DNA from: Chalciporus piperatus
Lineage: Eukaryota > Basidiomycota > Agaricomycetes > Boletales > Boletaceae
Direction of reading: 5' to 3'
Length of the DNA: 32,997 nt
NCBI GenBank assembly: GCA_038093975.1
Contig: JBBPTG010000257.1
Span: 1-32,997 of the forward strand
The notes beneath the pieces were generated by a model, which was given only the letters and a program-made list of their open reading frames with translations, ran no database searches and was not told the DNA's origin. Both the position numbers and the translations under genes were made by a program. Shown in pieces: positions 10,474 to 20,629 of the stretch (position 1 is its first letter; each line of letters begins with the position of its first letter).

Positions 10474-10715
10474 GGATTCCCGTAGCTGCTCTGTCGTGCC
10501 CTTCACTTCATCCCCGTTCTCGTTCTCGTCCGACCTGTTCCCTGCAGCCGCCTAGCCACTGTATCCCTATCCACGACCTATGTACCCATCCATCGGCGTT
10601 TTTTCTTCGTTCTTGCAGCATCCAAGTCATGTTCTCTCAATCCCCTTTACTCTGCTTTGTATCATCGTGAAGTGGTGTATCTTTTCTTGATCGTAATACA
10701 TCTTGTGTAACCCTA

Positions 10716-11319
10716 CTATTCCATGTTCTCCTCGTTAACGATGTATTCGTGTCTCCCCAGCGACGAAAATAGCTCCCGCATCAACTCAACACGGAACTGC
10801 TGCCCTGGTGTTCCTGCAGGAATAGCCACCATTACAGGATCAACTTCGTGAGTAGCTTCGCTCATCTCCGCACGCGCCCAACCTACTGATGGTTCTTTCC
10901 CAAGTGCCTCTTCAAACCGGATAATCATGTTGTGCAAAATGATGCAACATTGCACCCAGTGCACGGCATACTTCATATCCTCTGGGGTGCGGATGTGGAG
11001 ACGAAGCTCTCGAAGAGACTGAAACCGTCCCTTAAGAGCCCCGAAGGCATGTTCCACGCAAACACGAACCTAACAAAATGGTTTTTCACAGCTGTCAAGT
11101 TGATGTAAGATAAGTACATACCCTCGACAGGTGACGGTTAAATAGCTTTTGCGGTTGTGATAACGGCGCGCTTCGCATGCCTTTAAATAGAGCGAAAGAC
11201 AGGCGCTGGCAGTAGGTCCTTGTGGGTCCACCTTGTTGTGGTCCTGTTTGCTCTGTGGACCGCGTAAGCACAGCTTCTCCACCTCCACTCAACCCAGGAT
11301 GTGCCAAAGCAACAGACAA
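10716..11319 (-). pseudogene. PIF/Harbinger DDE nuclease, C-terminal part
   Basis: On the minus strand, the exon 11069-10716 encodes RVCVEHAFGALKGRFQSL (the Glu of VEHAFG is the expected third DDE residue in the DDE_4 family), an ILHNMII helix and a C-terminal tail. It joins through a 52-bp GT-AG intron (11121-11070) to an upstream exon ending KLFNRHLSR, as in related transposases. Further upstream, to about 11319 and possibly 11560, the three frames each contain fragments but none is continuous, so the first two catalytic Asp residues cannot be placed. It faces the SANT-like ORF tail to tail, the usual Harbinger layout. Confidence 0.8.
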
Positions 11320-12330
11320 AGCGTGCTAGAGAACGTCCACGACGTCGAGCGCGATAGAAGTGTGGTAAACTCACAGGTGTAACAGCCATCGCTTTGGCAT
11401 TCGATCCACAAAGCAACCTGACAGCGCGGGTCAAAGCGACGGATCTTTGCTCGGTCCTTCTTGAAGTACCAGTGGTCTTAACGTGTCTTGCTCCTGCTCG
11501 TACTCGCGATCTAGCTCGTATGTCGGTCGACTAGTCGTCGTTGTTGGTGGCGTCCGGCGGCAACTCCATTTTTGACCAAACACAATTAACGCTGCCGAGG
11601 CCTTTGTTCCCAGTCCATATCGCTCAGGGCAACGCTCACCACGTTCCTACAGCAAGCGACAAACCACCTTTATCAGCCTCTTTCGACCATTCACGCCTCG
11701 TTTCTTGGATATCCTTGTACTATTGCTCTGTAGTTGAATCAATGAAACTGATTTCGCGCACGTCTTAGAGGGGCGATTTGCTGCCGATTCGGTCAGCATG
11801 CGTGAATTCACTTGGAAATGACGGTGAAGGAAGCAGGAAACACTGCAAGGCTGGGCTAGTACGCCTCCGCGGAAGCAAAAGTGAGATATTTGATTGAATT
11901 CTGGATCGACGACACATCCCCCGCACATGTACGCTCGTCTCTAACCTTTTTGGATCACACCCCTCGCTGACGCAAACTATGCGAGACAGGATCCAGCATC
12001 TCAATGAGATACCGACGGGTGATCTTGGGTATACATTCCTGACGCCGCCTCTCTTCAGTCTTAATGGTGAAAACACTATTTGAAGGGACCTTGTAAAGGT
12101 CGTCTCACTCGCCCTCAGTGACCAAGTCATTCCCGAGTAGCACCGCGCTCCACCAAATCAAAGCGTCATGCAGACATATCACAATCGATAAAATCCGTAT
12201 CTTCGTCCTAAGTAGCGTCTCCGAGTACCATACTCCTATTGACCAAGTGTTCATCTTCCCTCGGCTATCGTAACACGTCACGTAAATGCAGTACTCAAAA
12301 CATCTCAACCACGCTGCAGTCCATGTATCG
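11320..12330. other. Region without a recognised gene
   Basis: The first 200-250 bases probably hold the degraded 5' end of the Harbinger nuclease (minus). Around 11850-12080 two short plus-strand frames look protein-like (one with RYLIEFWIDD, one with GYTFLTPPLFSLNG), but I cannot join them or name them. No terminal inverted repeat for the Harbinger element was found here or near 8450-8600. Confidence 0.4.
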
Positions 12331-13441
12331 TTACACTCTTAGTACAGTAGGTGCGAGTTCGCCTTTCATGTCCCATGTGACCACCCCTTTCCATTCGCCT
12401 GTCATCGTGACCTGGACCTTATGACCCAGCGTGCGAAGGTGCATGGTGTATGGTACGATGACAGTCGCCTTCTGAACCGTGAACAGCCCTGTTAAAGATT
12501 CATACGGTTGAGCGCTGGCACAAAATGATGCCTCGTTCTCCCTCGTCCACGTCGTCTCTCTTGCAAAGATAGAGCTGGTGGTCCTGGATTTGTCCTCGAA
12601 GATGTCTCCGTTCACGTCGACGGACGGGAGATGGGCTACATCAATGAATGTGCTTCAGAGGGTGGTAAGACTGAAGACAAGGATAGATATACATTTGAAC
12701 AGGGTGCCTTCTTCGAGCTCGAAGCCGGACCCCCCATAAGTGAACTTTGAGGTCTCGATCTGTGGGATTATGTGTTCGAAATGAATGGTCTGAGGCATCG
12801 GCAGGGGATTTGCGTTCCGTTCGGTCTCCTGAACAGCAGTTTGATTGGTCTTCGTTCCGCGTTCAGTATGAAAGTCGATCTTGTCGACTATCGCTCCCTC
12901 AAAAACAAACTGGAAGTACTGGGAGCTGTTCTTGTCTGTATAATGGCGAGGAGGAAAGTTGAAAACGCCCTTAGGGGTTGGGCGCTCTGGTGTACTATGG
13001 CGGGACGCGATTGTTGTCCTCGTTTCGGGGCACATCATGCGGAAGAAGGGCCCGTTGTGGTTCGCGGCATCAGAGGGCTCAATCTTGAACCATCTGCACG
13101 GTAGATCATCAACCTATGCGCTGCTACACAGACAACAGAGCAACTTACTGTCCCACACTGGGGCTCATGCTCGCAACGAGGTGGACAAGAGGTTCTTGCT
13201 CAGCTCGCGAGGCAAGATATTTATGGGAGGTCTTGCCCTTGAACGCATAGAGTGGTTGGCTGCCCATGGTGCCTTTGCTCAACGAAAGCCACTGGTCATC
13301 AGCTGTGGTACCGCTGTACCAGACCTCAGGCTTCGCGCCGGGCCGTAAATATATGTAGTATTTGGACGACTGGGACTTCAAGCGAAAGTACACGTTCTCT
13401 GGAGGAATGTACAACGGCATCTTCAGGATTGCCTGCGACAT
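12331..13441 (-). CDS. LSL-like pore-forming lectin (beta-trefoil + aerolysin module), gene 1
   Basis: Three exons on the minus strand: 13441-13149, 13093-12693 and 12635-12331, with introns of 55 and 57 bases in phases 2 and 1; 332 codons including the start at 13441. A second ATG at 13420 gives the start most like the family, just before YIPPENVYFRL. Residues about 8-164 form a beta-trefoil lectin domain (repeats around DDQWLSL, QWFKIEP and YFQFVFEG). The rest matches an aerolysin-type module, ending in VPYTMHLR...VTMTGEWKG. The model is the Laetiporus sulphureus haemolytic lectin: sugar binding by the trefoil, oligomerisation and a beta-barrel pore by the C-terminal module. No signal peptide is seen, as in other LSL proteins. 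The reading frame is intact. Target sugar and activity are unknown; assignment is from family resemblance. Confidence 0.8.
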
Positions 13442-13470
13442 CGAGAGTCAGTATTCAATATTCAATCCCA

Positions 13471-14240
13471 GCTGCAACTCAACGGGTGACCTACTTCGAG
13501 TATCCCGGTGGGTTGTTGTGCTGTGGACGGGATAGTGAGTTGCCAGTGAGTTGTTGAGGTGGTGATAACGTAGAGCTGCGACGCCCTTTATCAAGCTTTG
13601 TCTGTCCTGCAAAGTGGGCCATGTCTCCCGGTGCAAGTGCGATCCGGAACCGGGGTGTGAGGAAACTTGGAACGCACTGTCACCCGGTGAAACGCGAATT
13701 CCGATCAAATGATGGACCTCAAGTTATGGACCGGCCTATGGGGAACACCGCTGACACACATGGGGTATACCACTCCTTGAAGTCAATCCCATTTGCAACC
13801 CAACGGGTGACCAACCTCGAGTATCCTAGTCCGTGACTTATAATAACGTATACGTGCGACGCCCTGTGACATGTTTTGTCTGGGCCATGTCTTTCGGTGC
13901 GAGGGCGATCTGGGGTGTGGGGAAACTTGGAAGGTACTGTCACCCGGTGAAACGCGAATTCCGATCAAATGATGGACCTCAAGTTATGGACCGGTCTACG
14001 GGGAACACCGCTGACACACTGCCATACCACTCCTTGAAGTCAATCCCATTTGCAACCCAACGGGTGACCAACCTTGAGTATCCTAGTCCGTGACTTATAA
14101 TAACGTATACATGCGACGCCCTGTGACATGTTTTGTCTGGGCCATGTCTTTCGGTGCGAGGGCGATCTGGGGTGTGGGGAAACTTGGAAGGCACTGTCAC
14201 CCGGTGAAACGCGAATTCCGATCAAATGATCGGTCTCTGC
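13471..14240. repeat. Tandem repeat of the gene-1 upstream region, three units
   Basis: Three head-to-tail units start at about 13473, 13794 and 14051. The last two are 257 bp apart and nearly identical; the first is longer (321 bp) and diverged, and it is the one next to the lectin gene. Shared landmarks are CAACGGGTGACC, GCGACGCCC, GTCACCCGGTGAAACGCG and AATTCCGATCAAATGAT. Short open frames through the units on both strands are by-products of the repeat. The third unit ends at about 14230. Confidence 0.88.
13585..13597 (-). promoter_or_regulatory. TATA-like box of LSL-like gene 1
   Basis: On the minus strand TTGATAAAGGG lies about 145-155 bases upstream of the ATG at 13441, within the first (gene-proximal) repeat unit. 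In the two distal units the corresponding sequence is CATGTCACAGGG, which lacks the TATA word. No other core element is obvious. Confidence 0.4.
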
Positions 14241-15007
14241 ATGTGGGGGGATTAGAATGCATCACTGGCAGGCTGGATCCGGAGAAATCGGCACAAGCCT
14301 GAGGGAACTCTCATTCGTTCTGCCTGCTCGGCAAAAAAAGCCATCCGATCGGCCTTGATATGTTGCAAAGCATCAAGCTCCTGTTTGTTGTCCGGTTGCT
14401 GTGTGAGGGATGAACTTGAAGCTGAGCGCTGAAGCTCGATTGATTAGGCAACTTCAAGTTCGTAGAACTTTAATTTGTACCCATACGCTGCTATTACCCA
14501 TCGATCTTGTCGGAAATGAGCAGAACGCCATTCAAGTTCGCGAAGAAGTACAGTATTCGTACCGTCTCGGTCAGTGCAACCATGGAGTTTCTTCGTGTCA
14601 ATGCCTTGGCATCTCATTTTTTCACGATGGGCAGGGGCCAGCGGTCACGCGCACGGGCTTACACTTCAGCGATGCAAAATACTATTCATAGACACCACTC
14701 GGTGCTACTAGTAGTACCGATGGCTGAGATCTGAGAGAGCATTCCCGCTGGAACACAGGAAACTCGGGGCTTCGGGTTTGTAACTCCAATTGGAGGATCG
14801 GCGATTGCAGTATGCGGGTTACGTCGCAGTAAGCGATCGTCACGAATAAAAGGAAGCCTCCCACAATGCTATTTCTCATCATCCCCTCAACGAGTCAGCG
14901 TTCAGTTTCACTATCCCATCGACCGAACTTGAACTGCAGATAGTTGGTACCGTCACCCGTTCAATTCCCTCATGGGCACTGCTGACTGTCAACTCCACAG
15001 TTTCACG
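14241..15007. other. Intergenic region upstream of LSL-like gene 2
   Basis: I see no supported gene. Overlapping short plus-strand frames at 14410-14734 have no family features. AATAAAAGG at 14845-14853 is the best TATA-like candidate, about 155 bases before the ATG at 15008. The last 60 bases are pyrimidine/C-rich and could be 5' leader; CTCCACAG at about 14993-15000 could be a leader intron acceptor. Confidence 0.4.
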
Positions 15008-16121
15008 ATGTCTGTTGTGCTACCAGACGCAGCCTGTTACCGCATAATGGGTTATACCTCCAGACACTACTTATATGCGCAGACCCAGCTGGATAGCACG
15101 GAACCTGAGCCTCCGATCGCGCAGTCAAAGACCTCTCCACTGGACCCGGATAACCAGTTGTTTTTTGTACGGAGCGCGGGGCGCTGGAACGGGGGCCGAG
15201 GTTATTTTACCATCCAAGGGAAGCTCTCGGCGAAATGCATTTCGCTTGATAATAGTGACAAGAGGCTTATGACTACTCTACGTCAAACCGGCAATGTGCC
15301 AACCACTGAAAAGTATGGTGAGCTTTCGTCTAGAGATCTGATGCCGGGGCTGATTTGATTCCCTACTGCAGCTTTGTAACGCTTATACAACACCCAACGG
15401 ACAAATCCTTGGTGCGCATTGTTGGGTCAAGCTACTCCATCACCTCGAGCGGAGACCCATATCCAGCGCTCAGTCTTGTTCTTCAAGGGAGCGGGATCAC
15501 CAACGAACAATACTTCCAGTTCATCATGGAGGATGTGGTTGTCAAGACCATTGACTTTAAGTACCCGGCCCGAAAGGAAGTGCGTCGTACTCCACTTTCG
15601 GATATGTGGGGTCAAACCAAGAGGAATTCATCCAACTCACCGGAGACAATGTCAATCGCTGTCACCAAGGAAATCTCTTATTTGTCGAAATTCGAGTATC
15701 AGGATGGCTACACGCTCAAAGCAGGTTTCGAAATACAACGTATGTCCTCCAAAGTTCTCTCTCGCCCTTCATAGCGCTGAACTACATACGGCACGATCGT
15801 TCAGTTTCGTTCGACGAATACATCAAGGGAAACGCCAAGGCCACTGGCGAAAAATCTACGACCACGACATGGACCCTCGGCGAACAGAAAACAGATAAGG
15901 TGCTTTACAGGCCCATATTCAAGATCCAGGTTCCCTCTAAAACAGAGAAAACGGTAGTCGCCACTTGCTTCCTCGTGGATCTCGAAATCCCATATACCGT
16001 GGTGCTTATCCTCATACGCAACAATACCTCTGTCACGATGAACGGCATATGGAGGGGACAGTTATGGGACGTAAAGCTTGAGGAAACAGAAAAGTGGGTT
16101 ACTCGCCAATTGCAAGTTTAA
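15008..16121 (+). CDS. LSL-like pore-forming lectin (beta-trefoil + aerolysin module), gene 2
   Basis: Three exons, 15008-15312, 15372-15739 and 15805-16121 (introns 59 and 65 bases, GT-AG), give an intact 329-residue protein. Intron phases (2 then 1) and approximate positions match gene 1, so the two are paralogues. The start at 15008 is chosen because the trefoil begins at once; an upstream ATG at 14972 would add 12 residues. The trefoil covers about residues 1-157 (RHYLYAQ, DNQLFFV, EQYFQFIMED). The module then follows: VVVKTIDF, an amphipathic Thr/Ser-rich stretch FDEYIKGNAKATGEKSTTTT typical of the segment between module strands, and PYTVVL...VTMNGIWRG near the end. It lacks the YIPPE opening of gene 1, so sugar binding may differ (inference). 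No signal peptide. Confidence 0.78.
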
Positions 16122-17031
16122 CAAACTGACATGCCTTCGTCAGGAAAATATAAATTACATAAGTCAGTTAGCCTGAGAACCAGTCAACCAGTGTATATTC
16201 ACAAATATTACTCGGAACCGGCTGAGCGAGAGTAGATTTAGTAAATCCATCGGCATATACGAGCTCTATAACATTGAGTACAGGGGCTGGCAAAAATCCT
16301 CGTGACTGTGTCATTCAGGATGTTTGGTGACGGTTCAAATGCCGATCGGCATCGCTATAACTTCAGACTCCGATAAATGATTTCTAGGGTTAGGTTTTAT
16401 TAACACGATGACACCCGACCATGATGGTCACAACGAGATCTGAATTCGGAGGCCTAAGAAGAAATCACAGAATAAAATGGATACCAGGAACAATCGACGA
16501 GGGTCCTACCACTCTCCACATATTGTCCGTCCACATTACGGTGGAAATCCGAATGAGCGCGTGACACCATCCATGTTGTCCATAGCCCTACCCATTCCAT
16601 CTCGCTACAAAACGCGTTCTGGTCAAAAGTCACAGCGGCATATGCCAGTGTTACGGAAATCAAACGAGTTCTTAATGAGCGACTTCGTGGTCACTGTACA
16701 CACCGACTCGGAGGGCTTAGACAAGCCGAGATGTCATTCTGATGTGCTATGTACAAGTGGTCTGTTTTGAAGATTGAATACAATACTAGTATGTACGAAA
16801 CATGTCAGTGAGGGCGGGACAAAAAAACGCAAGAAAAACAAAGTGCTCTGGTACACTACCGCACTATCCGCGGGCTCGGAACACCGTTACAGCTTCAGAG
16901 CGAGTCGGAATGTGATGGAGGGAGCTCTCCTGGAAGGTAACTATGATTAGCTGTTAAAATTGAAGCAGCAAGAGGTTCACCTGACGATTCACGGGAGACA
17001 CTTCCCGCTATATCGGAACTAATCGCACCTC
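16122..17031. other. Convergent intergenic region
   Basis: This 910-bp stretch lies between the 3' ends of LSL-like gene 2 (+) and the unknown gene D (-). Short frames on both strands have no recognisable domain. Soon after 16121 there is AAAATATAAATTAC, an A-rich stretch suitable for transcript ending. I see no repeat or mobile element. Confidence 0.5.
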
Positions 17032-18243
17032 TCAAAATATCTTAACTATGCTGAACCTTCCACTAGATGCCTCCCACATCAACTTCCAATCTGTCGCTGC
17101 GTCCAAAACACGAAGATCCTGTGTCCAAATCGGTGAACCCGGGATAGGACTGTTGACGAATTGATTTTCCATGTAGCTAGAGGGACTGACGACGTAGGCT
17201 TGAAGGATGGGCGCAAACTGGGCCGTGATGTCGGAACCACTCCTGCAGAATAGGTCAGGTCGATATGGAATACCACCGTCGGCTTATTCTCAGACGACTT
17301 ACCCGACTCTGGGGAATAACCAAGCTGACTGTGGCAATGTATCCACCTTGTGTCGATAGGCTGGTGATACAGTGATATCGGTCAGTGTCTAAGTGATGTG
17401 AGTGCTCTGCCACGTCTCTGACCCACCAATGACGATATTTTCCCAGACACTGCTTTCGTTCCATGCTTGAATGACATCCTGAGGTTGAACGAGAGTTGTC
17501 GGGGTCTGAGGGTATGAACTTAGCCCGAACGAATCGGAGGGATCGTTCAGCGTAAATAAATACTCACGGAGAATCGATAAATCATCCCATCCTGCGTGAG
17601 GGTGGTCTTTTGACTAGGCTAGCATTCCATTAGTAAGGCGAGTACGATGTACTGTGCAGAATGGTTTCCCACATCGATCTCAACCCAGGTCGCGGGGGCA
17701 GAGTCCCTTAGACTTTCTTGATCACGTTCGTCGAGGCCATTCCTGTCGACAGTGGGCAGCTTTCCATCGAGTCCTTCTTCGGGTTTCACAAACGAAAGCC
17801 TGCACATTCGTGGACGATTAGAATCGACGACCCCGATGGTAGAATTTGCTTGTGTACTCACTGATTCGTGTATCTCAAAGTGGTCGCATAATGTCCTTTG
17901 AATTGTTACAACGGGGACACAACATCAGCGTTTGGTAGGACTGCGTACCTGTCCCGCCGAAGGAGGAAACTCTTGAGAGTGCGACGTAAGCGCAGAGCAC
18001 GAAAACTTGAAAGCATGATGATATTTCCGTACCTCAGAACACAGGGGTAGAAATCTCCGTACGCCTTGAGGCTGGGATTATTCGAATTGGTATCAAAGAT
18101 TAAGAGCAGCGTTGCATCTGTCCCCAAATCATTGCTAAATTTGAGGGCCCAAGTTCAGAAACCGAAACACATGGATTATGAAGCAGGAGTCCGGGGGACT
18201 CGGATTACCTGTTGATGGTAATGGTCTTCGTTGTAGTGCTCAT
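17032..18243 (-). pseudogene. Unrecognised paralogue pair, member D (frame break at last junction)
   Basis: Nine exons fit on the minus strand: 18243-18209, 18134-18033, 17971-17949, 17895-17862, 17799-17673, 17618-17568, 17505-17423, 17360-17303 and 17242-17032. The model was built by aligning it with gene C. Exons 3 (23 nt), 4 (34 nt) and 6 (51 nt) have the same length and phase in both genes. Matching phrases include TDATLLLIF / VDTTLAFMF, QKTTLTQ / QKTTLSK and FAPILQ / FKPILQ. The protein is about 240 residues, rich in predicted beta strand, with no signal peptide and no domain I recognise. With GT-AG splicing the exon 8/9 junction is one base out of frame. Either this copy is broken, splicing is non-canonical there, or the base call is wrong. 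The ATG at 18243 follows ACA. Confidence 0.55.
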
Positions 18244-18550
18244 TGTCGTGACTGTCAGAGACAAGTATCAGCAGCGGCGATTGTCTTGAGGACAACCAGG
18301 ACAACCGTGACGGAGTTGAAGCGCCCAGCCGTCAAAGTTCCGAGCAAGCCAGGCACCAAGACTCTAAGAGGGAATGATTCATTTCAAAGCATCAAGACCG
18401 TGACAGGAATCCTGTTCTGCATGACGTTGGACAGCGAATATCGTACAAATAGTCTCAGAACGCTCTGAATCTGCGCCCGCTCGGCGCCGAGATTATTGAT
18501 CATCCACCACGAAAATGTACAGATACACACCCAACCCAAGTCGATCAATT

Positions 18551-19658
18551 TCAATAAGTTCCGATATGTGTTTCGACTGGCGCAAGGCGATAAGTCCCCT
18601 GAGCCGCATCGAAATGAAGCTCCCAAAAAGTTCGCTCCTTGAGTTCATCAAGGGGAAGCTCTGCGATCGGGTCTGAATTAGGTTGCACTACGACTTGCCC
18701 TTGTGAATACTGTGACGTGGAGAAAATCTGTAGGATGGGTTTGAACGCAACAGCGACGGGATGATCTTGCCTTGAATCCCATTTCCCATGAGCACATCGA
18801 TCCCACAACAGACGATGCACATACCCGACTGATTTGTACGCTAACACTGGAACGTACGAGTCCGGGTCTGAAACTTGCTTGAATCCTGTAAATCATAGAA
18901 AGTAAAAGGAGTGCGACAATGACATTCCCGACTTACCAAAGTAAATGTCTTCAACGAACCCTGTCTTGTTTATCACCTTGGGAGGTTGGTCGGTCGGGTG
19001 TGCCACAATTTCAGGGGGCTGTATGGATGTCATAGAACCACAGTGATACGAACACGGCGGTGATCTTTACCGAGAATACGAAATGCTGCATCTCCTTCGA
19101 CAGTGTGGTTTTCTGATTCATCTGTGGGTAGTCGAAAAGCGTTTGATTTCTACGTAGTGGGTACCAATGACGAGGAGCTCACCCCAATCGCAACGTGTGT
19201 AGCGGCCAAGGTTTGACCGCCTTCGTTCACTTGCAGTTTCATGAACGCATACCTAATATCTGAACAGGTGTTCGCATTGTTTCATGAGCCCAGAGACTCA
19301 CTCGTTGACAAACGTGTCCTTGATGGAGTAGGAGCCTAGACAACGATAGGCAGGAAACGTCAACCCTTGCAACGTGGGGGAGATGACTCAGTACACACCA
19401 GCTTTGCCGAACTGGGTGACTCTGATCTCGAATCAGTCATCACGGTTGGCATGACCCCATACAAGAACGGACACTGACCTCCACACGACTGACCGAACAT
19501 CTTTGTATTGATCGTCGCCCTGCTTGGCGAACATGAATGCCAAAGTCGTATCCACATCTAGATCTTTGCTGACGGGCCATCCGTGGTAAGCGTATGAGAA
19601 TCGAGAACAGATGTGCTCACCACAGGATCGTGAAGTTTCTGACATAACGAGTCCCCAT
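18551..19658 (-). CDS. Unrecognised paralogue pair, member C (intact)
   Basis: Eight exons on the minus strand (19658-19621, 19568-19479, 19421-19399, 19335-19302, 19252-19183, 19121-19071, 19018-18937, 18885-18551) sum to 723 nt, an intact 240-residue protein. All introns are GT-AG and 47-60-odd bases long. Exon 3 is a 23-nt microexon. The protein alternates short hydrophobic strands with turns (VTQFGKAGSY, YAFMKLQVNEGG, ATHVAIG, FWELHFDA) and has no signal peptide, transmembrane helix or catalytic motif that I can name. It lies 307 bp upstream of D on the same strand, so they are tandem duplicates. Function unknown; the neighbouring LSL-like proteins are suggestive but do not establish a role. 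Confidence 0.68.
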
Positions 19659-20147
19659 TGTTGGTTGTATGGTGCTACAAGGGGAGTGAGTAGAGGTTCG
19701 AAGGTAACTCCGGGTCAGGATTCACAGCTTAAATGGTCCTCAAACGGCGCAGCATGAGCACGCTAGACTTCAATGGCAGGTTGAATTTTGGTTCTGAACT
19801 AACTTCTTTATCGGTTTGGCTCGGAATCGAAACATTCCTGCTGTCCAGGGTGGTTACTAAGCTGAGCATGTCATATTGAGCGCTTCGCGAGTGAGATATC
19901 TTAACTAGTGCATCAATGGATCGAAACACAAGCCATAGCTGCAGAAGTTCAAAGTCTCTAGGACAGAAAAATAGGAAGACATACGTGGCGATGCAGAGTC
20001 AAAGGAAGGAGTGCTTGCCCTGATTTGAGTTCATGAACGTTTGTTTGTTACCACCTGTCAGGGCAGTACGGTGTCCTATCTCTGCGGATGGTGTAGGCTG
20101 GCAAAAGCTCGTACGCTTCCAGTCTCCCCACTGCGTAGCGTCCATAT

Positions 20148-20201
20148 GCATAAGCAGGCGAGCACTACGTAGTACGAGCTGACACGCGCGCCTGCTTACG
20201 C
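20148..20201. repeat. Inverted repeat, potential stem-loop
   Basis: GCATAAGCAGGCG (20148-20160) pairs with CGCCTGCTTACGC (20189-20201), 12 of 13, with a 28-base spacer that contains CTACGTAG and related palindromes. It sits upstream of monooxygenase E and could be a regulatory site or a relic of a small element. Confidence 0.5.
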
Positions 20202-20534
20202 AATCACCATTAAGTAAATCAACTCGATGCTGTAAATTAGTAAATTACTTGTAAATTCAAACGCGTAAGGACTACTGTACATGCATCGAAGCTAATTCGC
20301 ATCAGGTCACAACAGTGTCACAACTGCAGGCCCAGTTGCCGAGAGCATGCATCATTCCATGGCGTAAGTACTGCGTAGAAGTTCACCGCACAGCGTCCAG
20401 ATGATCGGACTTGGAGTCAACGCGTCTCACCCCATCATAATCGGGCAGAGACTTGCCGCCTGCCGTCCACAATCCGTAAGCCATTTTCTAGAGTCATCGT
20501 TGTGGGTCGGGCGCAACAACTAATGAGAACCCGG

Positions 20535-20570
20535 CCAATTGAATGTGGCCGATTGGGATCCTTATAAAAG
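20535..20570 (+). promoter_or_regulatory. Core promoter of monooxygenase E: CCAAT and TATAAAAG
   Basis: CCAAT at 20535-20539 and TATAAAAG at 20563-20570 lie 95 and 67 bases before the ATG (20630), well placed for a fungal core promoter. The inverted copy upstream of gene F has TATCAAAG instead. Confidence 0.65.
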
Positions 20571-20629
20571 GTGACGAGCTCGATGTGTAGAGGGCAGTTT
20601 GTTCGAGCTACTCCCCACTGCTACATATT

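Larger units (their letters stand above)
8607..10485 (+). pseudogene. Harbinger-type SANT/Myb-like accessory ORF, one frameshift
   Basis: Five exons fit: 8607-9172, 9225-9331, 9386-9760, 9833-9914 and 9960-10485, all with GT-AG introns of 45-72 bases. The N-terminus is basic, with an (Ala-Pro)n tract. A SANT/Myb-like DNA-binding region follows across exons 1-3 (LVEWITSHAADRHILFHD, NRLSTLKSKYREHGSRF, TGSGI, FPYYQELHAIW). Then come an acidic linker, a Gln/Glu-rich coiled coil (KQELDNQHEELSYRR...) and five GPSSSSA repeats. Such ORFs accompany PIF/Harbinger nucleases and help them bind DNA and enter the nucleus. The frame changes by one base near 9685-9700, so this copy is probably inactive. The start at 8607 is the first ATG in frame; 8676 is an alternative. 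Confidence 0.7.
19659..20629. other. Divergent promoter region of gene C and monooxygenase E
   Basis: 970 bp with no supported gene. A 66-codon minus frame at 19729-19929 has no family features and no good splice link to gene C. The right half carries an inverted repeat (20148-20201). From about 20466 it carries the part of the monooxygenase promoter that is also present, inverted, upstream of gene F. Confidence 0.5.

Noticed and set aside
12067..12080. AAACACTA as a possible partner end for the orphan hAT terminus at 8431
   Set aside because: Only the outer eight bases match, and the flank TTTGAAGG does not equal TCCACGTC.
13621..14302. Several 60-90-codon open frames on both strands
   Set aside because: They repeat with the 257-bp unit and show no codon or domain signal; they are by-products of the tandem repeat.
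14410..14734. Overlapping 75-93-codon plus frames upstream of LSL-like gene 2
   Set aside because: No homology features, no splice connection and a poor amino-acid pattern.
16381..16400. CTAGGGTTAGG as a telomere-like repeat
   Set aside because: A single degenerate unit with no array.
19729..19929. 66-codon minus frame upstream of gene C
   Set aside because: No match to the C/D exon pattern and no identifiable domain; chance frame not excluded.
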